64,000 nt of DNA from Rehmannia glutinosa (GCA_016081115.2 CM071928.1:55373950-55437949); one strand, 5' to 3'; counted from the stretch's first letter, positions 43,818 through 56,761 are shown. The notes: generated by a model from the sequence alone, not told the origin. Program-made: numbers and translations.

Positions 43818-44153
43818 TCAACTAAGCTCAATTAACCCTAACTCATTCTTGATCTCTTCAAATCTTGATTCACATATAGGATTTGTAAATATATCAGCTA
43901 ACTTCTTATCAGTTGAGATGTATTCCAAGCTGATGTCTTTCTTTTCAACATGATCTCTTATAAAATGATATCTGACATCAATGTGCTTTGTTCTTGAATG
44001 CAACACTGGATTTTGAGTGATTGCAATAGCACTAGTGTTATCACACATAATTGGAATCTCTTTTTCTTCAATCTCATAATCTCTCAGCTGTTGTCTCATC
44101 CATAAGACTTGGGAACAACAGCTGCCCACATATATGTATTCTGCTTCAGCTGT
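43818..44153 (-). pseudogene. Array RNase H fragment 3
   Basis: Open for 103 codons. First copy with the PVLHS variant found in the later copies that can be read. Private changes: KKDISLEY and FTNPICES in place of KKDITLEY and FTKPICES. Confidence 0.9.
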
Positions 44154-44159
44154 GGATGT

Positions 44160-45780
44160 CCAGGCAGTTTACTTCATTAAAGGCAGATCTAACATCATTA
44201 AAACCAAGTAATCTTAGAAGCTCTTCTTTTTCCTCAGTGAATTCAGGGTGAGTGAACAGTATCCTTGAGTGATCTAGCTTCCATGCCCTCCATTCTCTCA
44301 AACGCCTTTGAATATTAGGGTAAACCGGAGAGTACATTATCAAATCATCATCATCACCTTCATGTCCCGCTTCCTGAATGGGAGCTAAGAGACCTTGCTC
44401 TTCCTCAGTTGCAACAACATCCATCATAGGAGAGGAGACAACTCTTTCAATTTCGGACTCAGTTGTCTCGGCTGCTTCAATTTTCTCAGTTGTCTTTCTC
44501 ACAGCTGGGTCTTCTTGGATCCCCTGCTGATCATCATCAGCAGACTACTTGGGCTCATCAACAACTTCAGGATACTGCTCTTCTTGAGCATGAGCAGTCT
44601 CAGCTTCCTTCTCCGGTTGAGTGCCGGATTCAGCTGTCTTTTAAAGCTCAGAGCGCCTGAACAACCGTCTCTTTCTGGATGGGAGTAGGGAAACCTCTGG
44701 TTCAACATTCTCAGGTTCCTCAAATGCAATGGCTTTCGCAGCTGCCTTCCTTGCTTTGGCAGTGCGCTTTTTCTTCATGATAGGGGAGGGAATATGGGTT
44801 TCCTCCTCTATCTCGGCTGCTGGGGTAGGAGTCTCGGCTGTACGGGCAGGTGACTCGACTGCATGGGCAGGAGCTTTGGACTTGGCTGTGGGAGCAGAGG
44901 CTTTCTTTGTTTTGGCTGCGGGGTCAGGGGCAGGCTTTGATACCACAACTTTCTTCTTGGGTGGAAGGGTCTCAGCTGTGTCTTCAGGATCTGCTGATTC
45001 CACCTCACTGGTATCCGTCTTTCTAGCATGGGCTTTCCTCTAGGCACCAGAGAGGTTTGCCCTGAACATCTTCTTGTTGACATGGAAGGGCCTGCCATGA
45101 CGTAGAGCAATACCCTTCACCTCCATTAAATGGCCAATGACCAGGACATAACCCAAAGAGCATCCAAAGGACCCATCCTCCTTGTAGGTCCTGTTCAGCA
45201 CATTTTGGCAGAGTCTGCTATAAACAAACTCAGCCCAATTTACTTGCTTCTCTTGCATGATCGCAACCATCACGATCAGCTTAGTTTTGGTCAGTTGATT
45301 TAAGCTTCCAAATTTCATGTCAACGCACATTGAGATGATATCCATCAGCTTATGATAGTCGTCCTTCAGGGAATCTTTCTTTGCTGTATAGACCACTTTC
45401 GCAGCACTCGGGCTTGGCAACTTCTTTCCAACCCGCAGCTAAGTCGACATCGTGCTCAGAGATGACCTTCAAACCCTACGCGGGCAACAAACAGTGCTCA
45501 ACAAGGTCTTTGGCATTGAGTTTGATGACCTTGCTGTGGACGGAAGACTTGATTTCATCCCCATGCACCTCAGAGTTCACATAGAACATAACGACCTCTT
45601 CAAGGTACGTATGAGTGAACTCCATTGTCAAAAAGTCCTTCAGGTCGGACTTTTCTAACTTTTCAGCTTCTTCTTGGCCAGGGCATCATCCACGCCCTGC
45701 TTGATCATCCCGTCAAAATCCACAGAAGCACCAGTGTGGATTTGCTTTGAGAGCTTCACGAAATCATGTCTTGGAGCCAT
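44160..45780 (-). pseudogene. Array copy 3: extra ORF, clean reference copy
   Basis: Little CAG/CTG noise. Pieces: 44146-44502 (118 codons, crosses the junction), 44641-45003 (PPKKKVVVSKPAPDPAAKTK, then the SPARTAETPTPAAEIEEE repeat) and 45040-45420 (conserved domain ending NLSGA and TAG at 45042-45040). The one-base loss is near 45665 and the two-base loss near 45405. Good for judging which breaks are real. Confidence 0.88.
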
Positions 45781-46343
45781 TTTCAGATATTTTTACCGAT
45801 TAAAATACGAGAATACTTCCTTGTAAGAACTAGGGTTTTCACAAGGTTTCGGAGAGAGTGCACTTTCTTTGCTTGAAGATGAATAGTTCGCGTGAGGAGA
45901 GAGAAAACTAAGGTTTCATATATAAGGGATGTGAAAGGATGGTTTTCGTATTTTGAAATTTTTGATCAAGATCAACGACTAAGATTAGAGCTTCAAAACC
46001 ACATTTAATTCCCCACATTAAATGCATCAGCATTTATATCCAATCATATTGTTTTGTCGTGCGGCTTTTATCTTGGATAAATGTCATTATTACTGACGCG
46101 TCATCCTTAAAAACATTCCCACTCATTTAAAACATCTGCGTTTTTATCACTTAGCTCATAAATGATTCACTTATATCCAAAGTGACTCAACTCTCGCTTC
46201 TCTCTTCTCATGAAGTAACTCACCACACTAACTCGATACAACCGACTTCCCGATAAGTAAATTTTTTTTCATTTGGCTAAATGTGATACTTGCTCTACTT
46301 CCATTTTCTCATCTTTTATCTCTGCGATTGAGTCTTCCGAGTA
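45781..46343 (-). promoter_or_regulatory. Array spacer 3
   Basis: The palindrome reads tgacgcgtca (about 46086-46095), two bases longer than in other spacers and inside a CTG-disturbed patch. The TATA-like box at about 45917-45927 is intact. Confidence 0.4.
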
Positions 46344-46678
46344 TCAACTAAGCTCAATTAACCCTAACTCATTCTTGATCTCTTCAAATCTTGATTCACA
46401 TATAGGCTTTGTGAATATATCAGCTAACTTCTTCTCGCTTGAGATGTATTCCAAGTCGATGTCTTTCTTTTCAACATGATCTCTTATAAAATGATATCGA
46501 CATCAATCACTTTGTTCTTGAATGCAACACTCGATTTTGAGTGATTGCAATAGCACTAGTGTTATCACACATAATTGGAATCTCTTTTTCTTCAATCTCA
46601 TAATCTCTCAGCTGCTGTCTCATCCATAAGACTTGGGAACAACAACTGCCCACATCTCGTATTCTCGTCTTCACTGTG
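46344..46678 (-). pseudogene. Array RNase H fragment 4, frameshifted
   Basis: Unlike its neighbours it is not open throughout: 'gatatcgacatcaatcac' at about 46493-46510 replaces 'gatatctgacatcaatgtg', breaking the HIDVRYH block. The CDNTSAIAI block and the GLIELS end are present. Its start after the junction is also altered (attctcgtcttcactgtgg). Confidence 0.8.
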
Positions 46679-46684
46679 GGATGT

Positions 46685-48309
46685 CCAGCAGCTTTACTTC
46701 ATTAAAGGCGAGATCTAACATCATTAAAACCAAGTAATCTTAGAAGCTCTTCTTTTTCCTCAATGAATTCAGGGTGAGTGAACAGTATCCTTGAGTGATC
46801 TAGCTTCCATGCCCTCCATTCTCTCAAACGCCTTTAAATATTAGGGTTAACCGGAGAGTACATTATCAAATCATCATCATCACCTTCATGTCCCACTTCC
46901 TGAATGGGAGCTAAGAGACCTTGCTCTTCCTCGCTTGCAACAAAGATCCATCATAGGAGAGGAGGCAACTCTTTCAATTTCGGACTCGATTGTCTCAAAT
47001 TTTGCTTCAATTTTCTCGGTTGTCTTTCTCACGGTACCGGGTCTTCTTGATCCCCACGATCATCATCGCCAGACTACTTGGGCTCATCAACAACTTCAGG
47101 ATACTGCTCTTCTTGAGCATGAGCAGTCTCAGCTTCCTTCTCCGGTTGAGTGCCGGATTCAGCTGTCTTTTAAAGCTCAGAGCGCCTGAACAACCGCCTC
47201 TTTCTGGATGGGAGTAGGGGAACCTCTGGTTCAACATTCTCAGGTTCCTCAAATGCAATGGCTTTCGCAGCTGCCTTCCTTGCTTTGGCAGTGCGCTTTT
47301 TCTTCATGATAGGGGAGGGAATATGGGTTTCCTCCTCAATCTCGGCTGCTGGGGTAGGAGTCTCGACTGTACGGGTAGGTGACTCGACTGCATGGGCAGG
47401 AGCTTTGGACTTGGCTGTGGGAGCAGAGGCTTTCTTTGTTTTGGCTGCGGGGTCAGGGGCAGGCTTTGATACCACAACTTTCTTCTTGGGTGGAAGGGTC
47501 TCAGCTGTGTCTTCAGGATCTGCTGATTCCACCTCACTGGTATCTGCCTTTCTAGCATGGGCTTTCCTCTAGGCACCAGAGAGGTTTGCCCTGAACATCT
47601 TCTTGTTGACATGGAAGGGCCTGCCATGACGGAGAGCAATACCCTTCACCTCCATTAAATGGCCAATGACCAGGCCATAACCCAAAGAGCATCCAAAGGA
47701 CCCATCCTCCTTGTAGGTCCTGTTCAGCACATTTTGGCAGAGTCTGCTGTAAACAAACTCAGCCCAGTTTACTTGCTTCTCTTGCATGATCACAAGCATC
47801 ACGATCAGCTTAGTTTTGGTCAGTTGATTTAAGCTTCTAAATTTCATGTCAACGCACTTTGAGATGATATCCATCAGCTTATGATAGTCGTCCTTCAGGG
47901 AATCTTTCTTTGCTGTATAGACCACTTTCGCAGCACTCGGGCTTGGCAACTTCTTTCCAACCCAAAGCTAAGTCGACATCGTGCTCAGAGATGACCTTCA
48001 AACCCTCCGCGGGCAACAAACAGTGCTCAGCAAGGTCTTTGGCATTGAGTTTGATGACCTTGCTGTGGACGGAAGACTTGATTTCATCCCCATGCACCTT
48101 AGCGTTCACATAGAACATAGCGACCTCTTCAAGGTACGTATAAGTGAACTCCATTGTCAAAAAGTCCTTCAGGTCGGACTTTTCTAACTTTTCAGCTTCT
48201 TCTTGGCCAGGGCATCATCCACGCCCTGCTTGATCATCCCGTCGAAATCCACAGAAGCACCAGTGTGGATTTGCTTTGAGAGCTTCACGAAATCATGTCT
48301 TGGAGCCAT
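46685..48309 (-). pseudogene. Array copy 4: extra ORF
   Basis: Noisy at 46680-47080, clean from about 47090. Pieces: 47170-47532, 47569-47949 and 47879-48160 (MTMEFTYTYLEEVAMFYV). The Pro/Ala region matches copy 3 except for TRTVETP in place of ARTAETP. Private changes include CLEFRS-like SNQLTK context KFRSLNQL and a Leu in IVMLVIMQ. Confidence 0.85.
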
Positions 48310-48867
48310 TTTCAGATATTTTTACCGATTAAAATACGAGAATACTTCCTTGTAAGAACTAGGGTTTTCACAAGGTTTCAGAGAGAGTGCACTTTCTTTG
48401 CTTGAAGATGAATAGTTCGCGTGAGGAGAGAGAAAACTAAGGTTTCATATATAAGGGATGTGAAAGGATGGTTTTCGTATTTTGAAATTTTTGATCAAGA
48501 TCAACGACTAAGATTAGAGCTTCAAAACCGCATTTAATTCCCCACATTAAATGCATCAGCATTTATATCCAATCATATTGTTTACTGTGCAGCTTTTACT
48601 GTGACAGTCATTATTACGCTGATGTCATCCTTAAAAACATTCCCACTCATTTAAAACAACTGCGTTTTTATCACTTAGCTCATAAATGATTCAGCTTATA
48701 TCCAAAGTGACTCAACTCTGCTTCTCTCTTCTCATGAAGTAACTCAGCTGTCAGCTAACTCGATACAACTGACTTCCCGATAAGGCTATTTCATTTGGCT
48801 AAAATGTGATACTTGCTCTACTTCCATTTTCTCATCTTTTATCTCTGCTGATTGAGTCTTCTGAGTA
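48310..48867 (-). promoter_or_regulatory. Array spacer 4
   Basis: The palindrome is TGATGTCA (48620-48627), a single C to T change from TGACGTCA at a CG site. The TATA-like box is at about 48445-48455. Otherwise clean. Confidence 0.45.
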
Positions 48868-49207
48868 TCAACTAAGCTCAATTAACCCTAACTCATTCTT
48901 GATCTCTTCAAATCTTGATTCACATATAGGCTTTGTGAATATATCAGCTAACTTCTTATCAGTTGAGATGTATTCCAAGGTGATGTCTTTCTTTTCAACA
49001 TGATCTCTTATAAAATGATATCTGACATCAATGTGCTTTGTTCTTGAATGCAACACTGGATTTTGAGTGATTGCAATGGCACTAGTGTTATCACACATAA
49101 TTGGAATCTCTTTTTCTTCAATCTCATAATCTCTCACCGTTCTTTGTCTCATCCAAAGACTTGGGAACAACAAATTTGCCCACATCTATGTATTCTGCTT
49201 CAGCTGT
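48868..49207 (-). pseudogene. Array RNase H fragment 5
   Basis: Open from MWANLLFPSLWMRQRTVRDY to GLIELS. The SCCSQVLWMRQQL text is changed by two disturbed CAGCTG sites ('caaatttg' at 49169 and 'accgttctttg' at 49136 on the plus strand). PVLHS variant. Confidence 0.88.
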
Positions 49208-49213
49208 GGATGT

Positions 49214-50824
49214 CCAGGCAGTTTACTTCATTAAAGGCAGATCTAACATCATTAAAACCAAGTAATCTTAGAAGCTCTTCTTTTTCCTCAATGAATTCAG
49301 GGTGAGTGAACAATATCCTTGAGTGATCTAGCTTCCATGCCCTCCATTCTCTCAAACGCCTTTGAATATTAGGGTAAACCGGAGAGTACATTATCAAATC
49401 ATCATCATCACCTTCATCTCCCGCTTCCTGAATGGGAGCTAAGAGACCTTGCTCTTCCTCAGTTGCAACATCATCCATCATAGGAGAGGAGACAACTCTT
49501 TCAATTCCGGACTCAGTTATCTCGGCTGCTTCAATTTTCTCAGTTGTCTTTCTCACAGCTGGGTCTTCTTGGATCCCCTGCTGATCATCATCAGCAGACT
49601 ACTTGGGCTCATCAACAACTTCAGGATACTTCTCTTCTTGAGCATGAGCAGTCTCAGCTTCCTTCTCCGGTTGAGTGCCGGATTCAGCTGTCTTTTAAAG
49701 CTCAGAGCGCCTGAACAACCGTCTCTTTCTGGATGGGAGTAGGGGAACTTCTGGTTCAACATTCTCAGGTTCCTCAAATGCAATGGCTTTCGCAGCTGCC
49801 TTCCTTGCTTTGGCAGTGCGCTTTTTCTTCATGATAGGGGAGGGAATATGGGTTTCCTCCTCTATCTCGGCTGCTGGGGTAGGAGTCTCGGCTGTACGGG
49901 CAGGTGACTCGACTGCATGGGCAGGAGCTTTGGACTTGGCTGGGAGCGAGGCTTTCTTTGTTTTGGGCTCGGGGGTCGGGGCGGGCTTTGATACCACAAC
50001 TTTCTTCTTGGGTGGAAGGGTCTCACCAGTCTTCGAGGATCTGCCGATTCCACCTCACCGTATCCGCCTTTCTAGCATGGGCTTTCCTCTGGCACCGAGA
50101 GGTTTGCCCCGAACATCTTCTTGTTGACATGGAAGGGCCCCATGACGGAGAGCAATACCCTTCACCTCCATTAAATGGCCAATGACCATGCCATAACCCA
50201 AAGAGCATCCAAAGGACCCATCCTCCTTGTAGGTCCTGTTTCAAAGACATTTTGGCAGAGTCTCAACGTAAACAAACTCACCTTTACTTACTTCTCTTGC
50301 ATGATCGTAACCATCACGATCAGCTTAGTTTTGGTCAGTTGATTTAAGCTTCCAAATTTCATGTCAACGCACTTTGAGATGATATCCATCAGCTTATGAT
50401 AGTCGTCCTTCAGGGAATCTTTCTTTGCTGTATAGACCGCTTTCGCAGCACTCGGGCTTGGCAACTTCTTTCCAACCCGCAGCTAAGTCGACATCGTGCT
50501 CAGAGATGACCTTCAAACCCTCCGCGGGCAACAAACAGTGCTCAGCAAGGTCTTTGGCATTGAGTTTGATGACCTTGCTGTGGACGGAAGACTTGATTTC
50601 ATCCCCATGCACCTCAACGTTCACATAGAACATAGAGACCTCTTCAAGGTACGTATGAGTGAACTCCATTGTCAAAAAGTCCTTCAGGTCGGACTTTTCT
50701 AACTTTTCAGCTTATTCTTGGCCAGGGCATCATCCACGCCCTGCTTGATCATCCCGTCAAAATCCACAGAAGCACCAGTGTGGATTTGCCTTGAGAGCTT
50801 CACGAAATCATGTCTTGGAGCCAT
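49214..50824 (-). pseudogene. Array copy 5: extra ORF
   Basis: Pieces: 49200-49556, 49695-49997 and 50394-50675. Disturbed at 49930-50290, where the TAG after NLSGA is not readable and the NWAEF block is lost. A private 'gcttattcttgg' replaces 'gcttcttcttgg' at 50711, near the shared one-base loss. Confidence 0.85.
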
Positions 50825-51382
50825 TTTCAGATATTTTTACCGATTAAAATACGAGAATACTTCCTTGTAAGAACTAGGGTTTTCACAACGTTTCAGAGAG
50901 AGTGCACTTTCTTTGCTTGAAGATGAATAGTTCGCGTGAGGAGAGAGAAAACTAAGGTTTCATATATAAGGGATGTGAAAGGACGGTTTTCGTATTTTGA
51001 AATTTTTGATCAAGATCAACGACTAAGATTAGAGCTTCAAAACCGCATTTAATTCCCCACATTAAATGCATCAACATTTATATCCAATCATATTGTTTAC
51101 TGTGCAGCTTTTACTGTGACAGTCATTATTACGCTGACGTCATCCTTAAAAACATTCCCACTCATTTAAAACAACTGCGTTTTTATCACTTAGCTCATAA
51201 ATGATTCAGCTTATATCCAAAGTGACTCAACTCTGCTTCTCTCTTCTCATGAAGTAACTCAGCTGTCAGCTAACTCGATACAACTGACTTCCCGATAAGG
51301 CTGTTTCATTTGGCTAAAATGTGATACTTGCTCTACTTCCATTTTCTCATCTTTTATCTCTGCTGATTGAGTCTTCTGAGTA
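50825..51382 (-). promoter_or_regulatory. Array spacer 5
   Basis: TGACGTCA at 51135-51142 and the TATA-like box at about 50961-50971. Clean copy, nearly identical to spacer 4. Confidence 0.45.
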
Positions 51383-51718
51383 TCAACTAAGCTCAATTAA
51401 CCCTAACTCATTCTTGATCTCTTCAAATCTTGATTCACATATAGGCTTTGTGAATATATCAGCTAACTTCTTATCAGTTGAGATGTATTCCAAGGTGATG
51501 TCTTTCTTTTCAACATGATCTCTTATAAAATGATATCTGACATCAATGTGCTTTGTTCTTGAATGCAACACTGGATTTTGAGTGATTGCAATGGCACTAG
51601 TGTTATCACACATAATTGGAATCTCTTTTTCTTCAATCTCATAATCTCTCAGCTGCTGTCTCATCCATAAGACTTGGGAACAACAGCTGCCCACATCTAT
51701 GTATTCTGCTTCAGCTGT
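51383..51718 (-). pseudogene. Array RNase H fragment 6
   Basis: Open for 103 codons with no private break. PVLHS variant. Last fragment with 'ccaaggtgatg' (plus strand, about 51490) before the marker switches to 'ccaaagtgatg'. Confidence 0.9.
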
Positions 51719-51724
51719 GGATGT

Positions 51725-53338
51725 CCAGGCAGTTTACTTCATTAAAGGCAGATCTAACATCATTAAAACCAAGTAATCTTAGAAGCTCTTCTTTTTCCTC
51801 AATGAATTCAGGGTGAGTGAACAATATCCTTGAGTGATCTAGCTTCCATGCCCTCCATTCTCTCAAACGCCTTTGAATATTAGGGTAAACCGGAGAGTAC
51901 ATTATCAAATCATCATCATCACCTTCATCTCCCGCTTCCTGAATGGGAGCTAAGAGACCTTGCTCTTTCTCAGTTGCAACAGCATCCATCATAGGAGAGG
52001 ACACAACTCTTTCAATTTCGGACTCGATTGTCTCATTGCTTCAATTTTCTCGATTGTCTTTCTCACACTGGGTCTTCTTGATCCCCTGCTGATCATCATC
52101 AGCCAGACTACTTGGGCTCAATAACAACTTGGATCTTTCTTCTTGAGAATGAGCGATCTCGGCTCCTTCTCCGGTTGAGTGTCGGATTAATTTTGTCTTT
52201 TAAAGCTCAGGCGCTGAACAACCGTCTCTTTTCTCGGATGGGAGTAGGGGAAGCTGCAGTTCAACATTCTCGGGTTCCTCAAATGCAATGGCTTTCGCAA
52301 GCCTTCCTTGCTTTGGCAAAGTGCGCTTTTTTCTTCATGATAGGGGGAGGGAATATGGGTTTCCTCCTCTATCTCGGCCTTTGGGTAGGAGTCTCGAGGC
52401 CGTACGGGCGGGTGATCTGACCGCATGGGCGGGAGCTTTGGACTTGGTGTGGGAGCAGAGGCTTTCTTTGTTTTGGCTGCGGGTCGGGGGGCGCTTTGAT
52501 ACCACAACTTTCTTCTTGGGTGGAAGGGTCTCAGATCTGTCTTCAGGATCTGCTGATTCCACCTCACTGGTATCCGCCTTTCTTGCATGGGCTTTCCTCT
52601 AGGCACCAGAGAGGTTTGCCCTGAACATCTTCTTGTTGACATGGAAGGGCCTGCCATGACGGAGAGCAATACCCTTCACCTCCATTAAATGGCCAATGAC
52701 CAGGCCATAACCCAAAGAGCATCCAAAGGACCCATCCTCCTTGTAGGTCCTGTTCAACACATTTTGCGAGTCTGCACGTAAACAAACTCAGCCCAATTTA
52801 CTTGCTTCTCTTGCATGATCGCAACCATCACGATCAGCTTAGTTTTGGTCAGTTGATTTCAGCTTCCAAATTTCATGTCAACGCACTTTGAGATGATATC
52901 CATCAGCTTATGATAGTCGTCCTTCAGGGAATCTTTCTTTGTTGTATAGACCACTTTCGCAGCACTCGGGCTTGGCAACTTCTTTCCAACCTGCAGCTAA
53001 GTCGACATCGTGCTCAGAGATGACCTTCAAACCTTCCGCGGGCAACAAACAGTGCTCAACAAGGTCTTTGGCATTGAGTTTGATGACCTTGTTGTGGACG
53101 GAAGACTTGATTTCATCCCCATGTACCTCAGCGTTCACATAGAACATAGCGACCTCTTCAAGGTACGTATGAGTGAACTCCATTGTCAAAAAGTACTTCA
53201 GGTCGGACTTTTCTAACTTTTTAGCTTCTTCTTGGCCAGGGCATCATCCACGCCCTGCTTGATCATCCCGTCAAAATCCACAGAAGCACCAGTGTGGATT
53301 TGCTTTGAGAGCTTCACGAAATCATGTCTTGGAACCAT
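51725..53338 (-). pseudogene. Array copy 6: extra ORF, boundary between variant blocks
   Basis: Pieces: 51711-52004, 52335-52562 and 52908-53189. Its C-terminal half carries left-block markers ('tattagggtaaacc' at 51885) and its N-terminal half right-block markers ('gaccttgttgtgg' at 53087, 'aaaaagtacttcagg' at 53189). The start reads MVPRHD where others read MAPRHD. Disturbed at 52020-52500. Confidence 0.85.
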
Positions 53339-53896
53339 TTTCAGATATTTTTACCGATTAAAATACGAGAATACTTCCTTGTAAGAACTAGGGTTTTCAC
53401 AAGGTTTCAGAGAGAGTGCACTTTCTTTGCTTGAAGATGAATAGTTTGCGTGAGGAGAGAGAAAACTAAGGTTTCGTATATAAGGGATGTGAAAGGACGG
53501 TTTTCGTATTTTGAAATTTTTGATCAAGATCAACGGCTAAGATTAGAGCTTCAAAACCGCATTTAATTCCCCACATTAAATGCACCAGCATTTATATCCA
53601 ATCATATTGTTTACTGTGCAGCTTTTACTGTGACAGTCATTATTACACTGACGTCATCCTTAAAAACATTCCCACTCATTTAAAACAACTGTGTTTTTGT
53701 CACATAGCTCATAAATGATTCAGCTTATATCCAAAGTGACTCAATTCAGCTTCTCTCTTCTCATGAAGTAACTCAGCTGTCGGCTAACTCGATACAGCTG
53801 ACTTCCCGATAAGGCTGTTTCATTTGGCTGAAATGTGATACTTGCTCTACTTCCATTTTCTCATCTTTTATCTCTGCTGATTGAGTCTTCTGAGTA
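53339..53896 (-). promoter_or_regulatory. Array spacer 6
   Basis: TGACGTCA at 53649-53656. First spacer with the TATA-like box written tatatacg (about 53475-53485 on the plus strand: gtttcgtatataaggg), which all later spacers share. Confidence 0.45.
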
Positions 53897-54233
53897 TCAA
53901 CTAAGCTCAATTAACCCTAACTCATTCTTGATCTCTTCAAATCTTGATTCACATATAGGCTTTGTGAATATATCAGCTAACTTCTTATCAGTTGAGATGT
54001 ATTCCAAAGTGATGTCTTTCTTTTCAACATGATCTCTTATAAAATGATATCTGACATCAATGTGCTTTGTTCTTGAATGCAACACTGGATTTTGAGTGAT
54101 TGCAATAGCACTAGTGTTATCACACATAATTGGAATCTCTTTTTCTTCAATCTCATAATCTCTCAGCTACTATCTCATCCATAAGACTTGGGAACAACAA
54201 ATTTGCCCACATCTTTGTATTTTGCTTGACTAT
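53897..54233 (-). pseudogene. Array RNase H fragment 7
   Basis: Open for 76 codons from CDNTSAIAITQNP to GLIELS. Upstream, the WMRQQL text has a stop because CTGCTGTCTC reads CTACTATCTC (54168-54177), a G to A pair shared with fragments 8, 9 and 10. The post-junction part is altered ('ttgcttgactatggatg'). Confidence 0.88.
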
Positions 54234-54239
54234 GGATGT

Positions 54240-55859
54240 CCAGCGATTTACTTCATTAAAGGCAGATCTAACATCATTAAAACCAAGTAATCTTAGAAGC
54301 TCTTCTTTTTCCTCAATGAATTCAGGGTGAGTGAACAATATCCTTGAGTGATCTAGCTTCCATGCCCTCCATTCTCTCAAACGCCTTTGAATATTAGTGT
54401 AAACCGAGAGTACATTATCAAATCATCATCATCACCTTCATCTCCCGCTTCCCGAATGGGAGCTAAGAGACCTTGCTCTTCCTCGCTTGCAACAACATCC
54501 ATCATAGGAGAGGAGACAACTTTTTCAATTTCGGACTCGATTGTCTCTTACCCGCTTCAATTTTCTCATTGTCTTTCTCACACTGGTCTTCTTGATCCCC
54601 TGCCGATCATCATCGCCAGACTACTTGGGCTCATCAACAACTTCATGATATCTTGCTCTTCTTGAGCATGAGCGATCTCGGCTTTTCTCCGGTTGAGTGC
54701 CGGATTCGATTCTTTTTAAAGCTCGGCGCCGAACAACCGTCTCTTTCTGGATGGGAGTAGGGGAACCTCTGGTTCAACATTCTCAGGTTCCTCAAATGCA
54801 ATGGCTTTCGCAGCTGCCTTCCTTGCTTTGGCAGTGCGCGTTTTCTTCATGATAGGGGAGGGAATATGGGTTTCCTCCTCTATCTCGGCTGCTGGGGTAG
54901 GAGTCTCGGTTGTATGGGCAGGTGACTCGACTGCATGGGCAAGAGCTTTGGACTTGGATGTGGGAGCAGAGGCTTTCTTTGTTTTGGCTGCGGCGTTAGG
55001 GGCAGGCTTTGATACCACAACTTTCTTCTTGGGTGGAAGGGTCTCAACTGTGTCTTCAGGATCTGCTGATTCCACCTCACTGGTATCCGCCTTTCTAGCA
55101 TGGGCTTTCCTCTAGGCACCAGAGAGGTTTGCCCTGAACATCTTCTTGTTGACATGGAAGGGCCTGCCATGACGGAGAGCAATACCCTTCACCTCCATTA
55201 AATGGCCAATGACCAGGCCATAACCCAAAGAGCATCCAAAGGACCCATCCTCCTTGTAGGTCCTGTTCATCACATTTTGCGGTCCGCTTTGTAAAACAAA
55301 CCACCCGGTTTACTTGTTTCTCTTGCATGATCTTAACCATCACGATCAGCTTAGTTTTGGTCGATTGATTTCGACTTCCAAATTTCATGTCAAGGCACTT
55401 TGAGATGATATCCATCGACTTATGATAGTCGTCCTTCAGGGGAATCTTTCTTTCTTTGTATAGACCACTTTCGCGAAGACTCGGGCTTGGCAACTTCTTT
55501 CCAACCTCGCAGGCTAAGTCGACATCGTGCTCGGAGATGACCTTCAAACCTTCCGCGGGCAACAAACAAGCGATGCTCAACAAGGTCTTTGGCATTGAGT
55601 TTGATGACCTTGTTGTGGACGGAAGACTTGATTTCATCCCCATGTACCTCAGCGTTCACATAGAACATAGCGACCTCTTCAAGGTACGTATGAGTGAACT
55701 CCATTGTCAAAAAGTACTTCAGGTCGGACTTTTCTAACTTTTTAGCTTCTTCTTGGCCAGGGCATCATCCACGCCCTGCTTGATCATCCCGTCAAAATCC
55801 ACAGAAGCACCAGTGTGGATTTGCTTTGAGAGCTTTACGAAATCATGTTTTGGAGCCAT
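54240..55859 (-). pseudogene. Array copy 7: extra ORF
   Basis: Pieces: 54153-54380 (crosses the junction), 54716-55075 (right-block Pro/Ala variant APNAAAKTKKASAPTSKSKA, with SPAHTTETPTP) and 55420-55710. TAG after NLSGA at about 55117-55115. Disturbed at 54170-54730 and 55260-55580. Confidence 0.85.
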
Positions 55860-56423
55860 TTTCAGCTATATTTTTACCGATTAAAATACGAGAATACTTC
55901 CTTGTAAGAACTAGGGTTTTCACAAGGTTTCAGAGAGAGTGCACTTTCATTGCTTGAAGATGAATAGTTCGCGTGAGGAGAGAGAAAACTAAGGTTTCGT
56001 ATATAAGGGATGTGAAAGGACGGTTTTCGTATTTTGAAATTTTTGATCAAGATCAACGGCTAAGATTAGAGCTTCAAAACCGCATTTAATTCCCCACATT
56101 AAATGCATCAGCATTTATATCCAATCATATTGTTTACTGTGCAGCTTTTACTGTGACAATCATTATTACGCTGACCTCATCCTTAAAAACATTCCCACTC
56201 ATTTAAAACAACTGCGTTTTTGTCACTTAGCTCCTAAATGATTCAGCTTATATCCAAAGTGACTCAACTCTGCTTCGCTCTTCTCATGAAGTAACTCACC
56301 ACGGCTAACTTTCGTCTGGTGACTTCCCGATAAAGGTCAATTTGTTTCATTTGGCTGAAATGTGATACTTGCTCTACTTCCATCTTCTCATCTTTTATCT
56401 CTGCTGATTGAGTCTTCTGAGTA
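55860..56423 (-). promoter_or_regulatory. Array spacer 7
   Basis: The palindrome is TGACCTCA (56172-56179), no longer symmetric; this form persists in spacers 8-10. An extra 'ct' precedes the leader (ttcagctatattttt). TATA-like box at about 55999-56009. Confidence 0.4.
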
Positions 56424-56755
56424 TCAACTAAGCTCAATTAACCCTAACTCATTCTTGATCTCTTCAAATCTTGATTCACATATAGGCTTTGTGAATATAT
56501 CAGCTAACTTCTTATCAGTTGAGATGTATTCCAAAGTGATGTCTTTCTTTTCAACATGATCTCTTATAAAATGATATCGACATCAATGTGCTTTGTTCTT
56601 GAATGCAACATCGGATTTTGAGTGATTGCAATAGCACTAGTGTTATCACACATAATTGGAATCTCTTTTTCTTCAATCTCATAATCTCTCGCTACTATCT
56701 CATCCATAAGACTTGGGAACAACAAATGCCCACATCTTTGTATTTTGCTTCACCA
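56424..56755 (-). pseudogene. Array RNase H fragment 8, frameshifted
   Basis: 'gatatcgacatcaatgtg' (about 56573) and 'caacatcgga' (56606) break the HIDVRYH and QNPVLH blocks. CDNTSAIAI and the GLIELS end remain. It has the CTACTATCTC change of fragment 7. Confidence 0.8.
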
Positions 56756-56761
56756 GGATGT

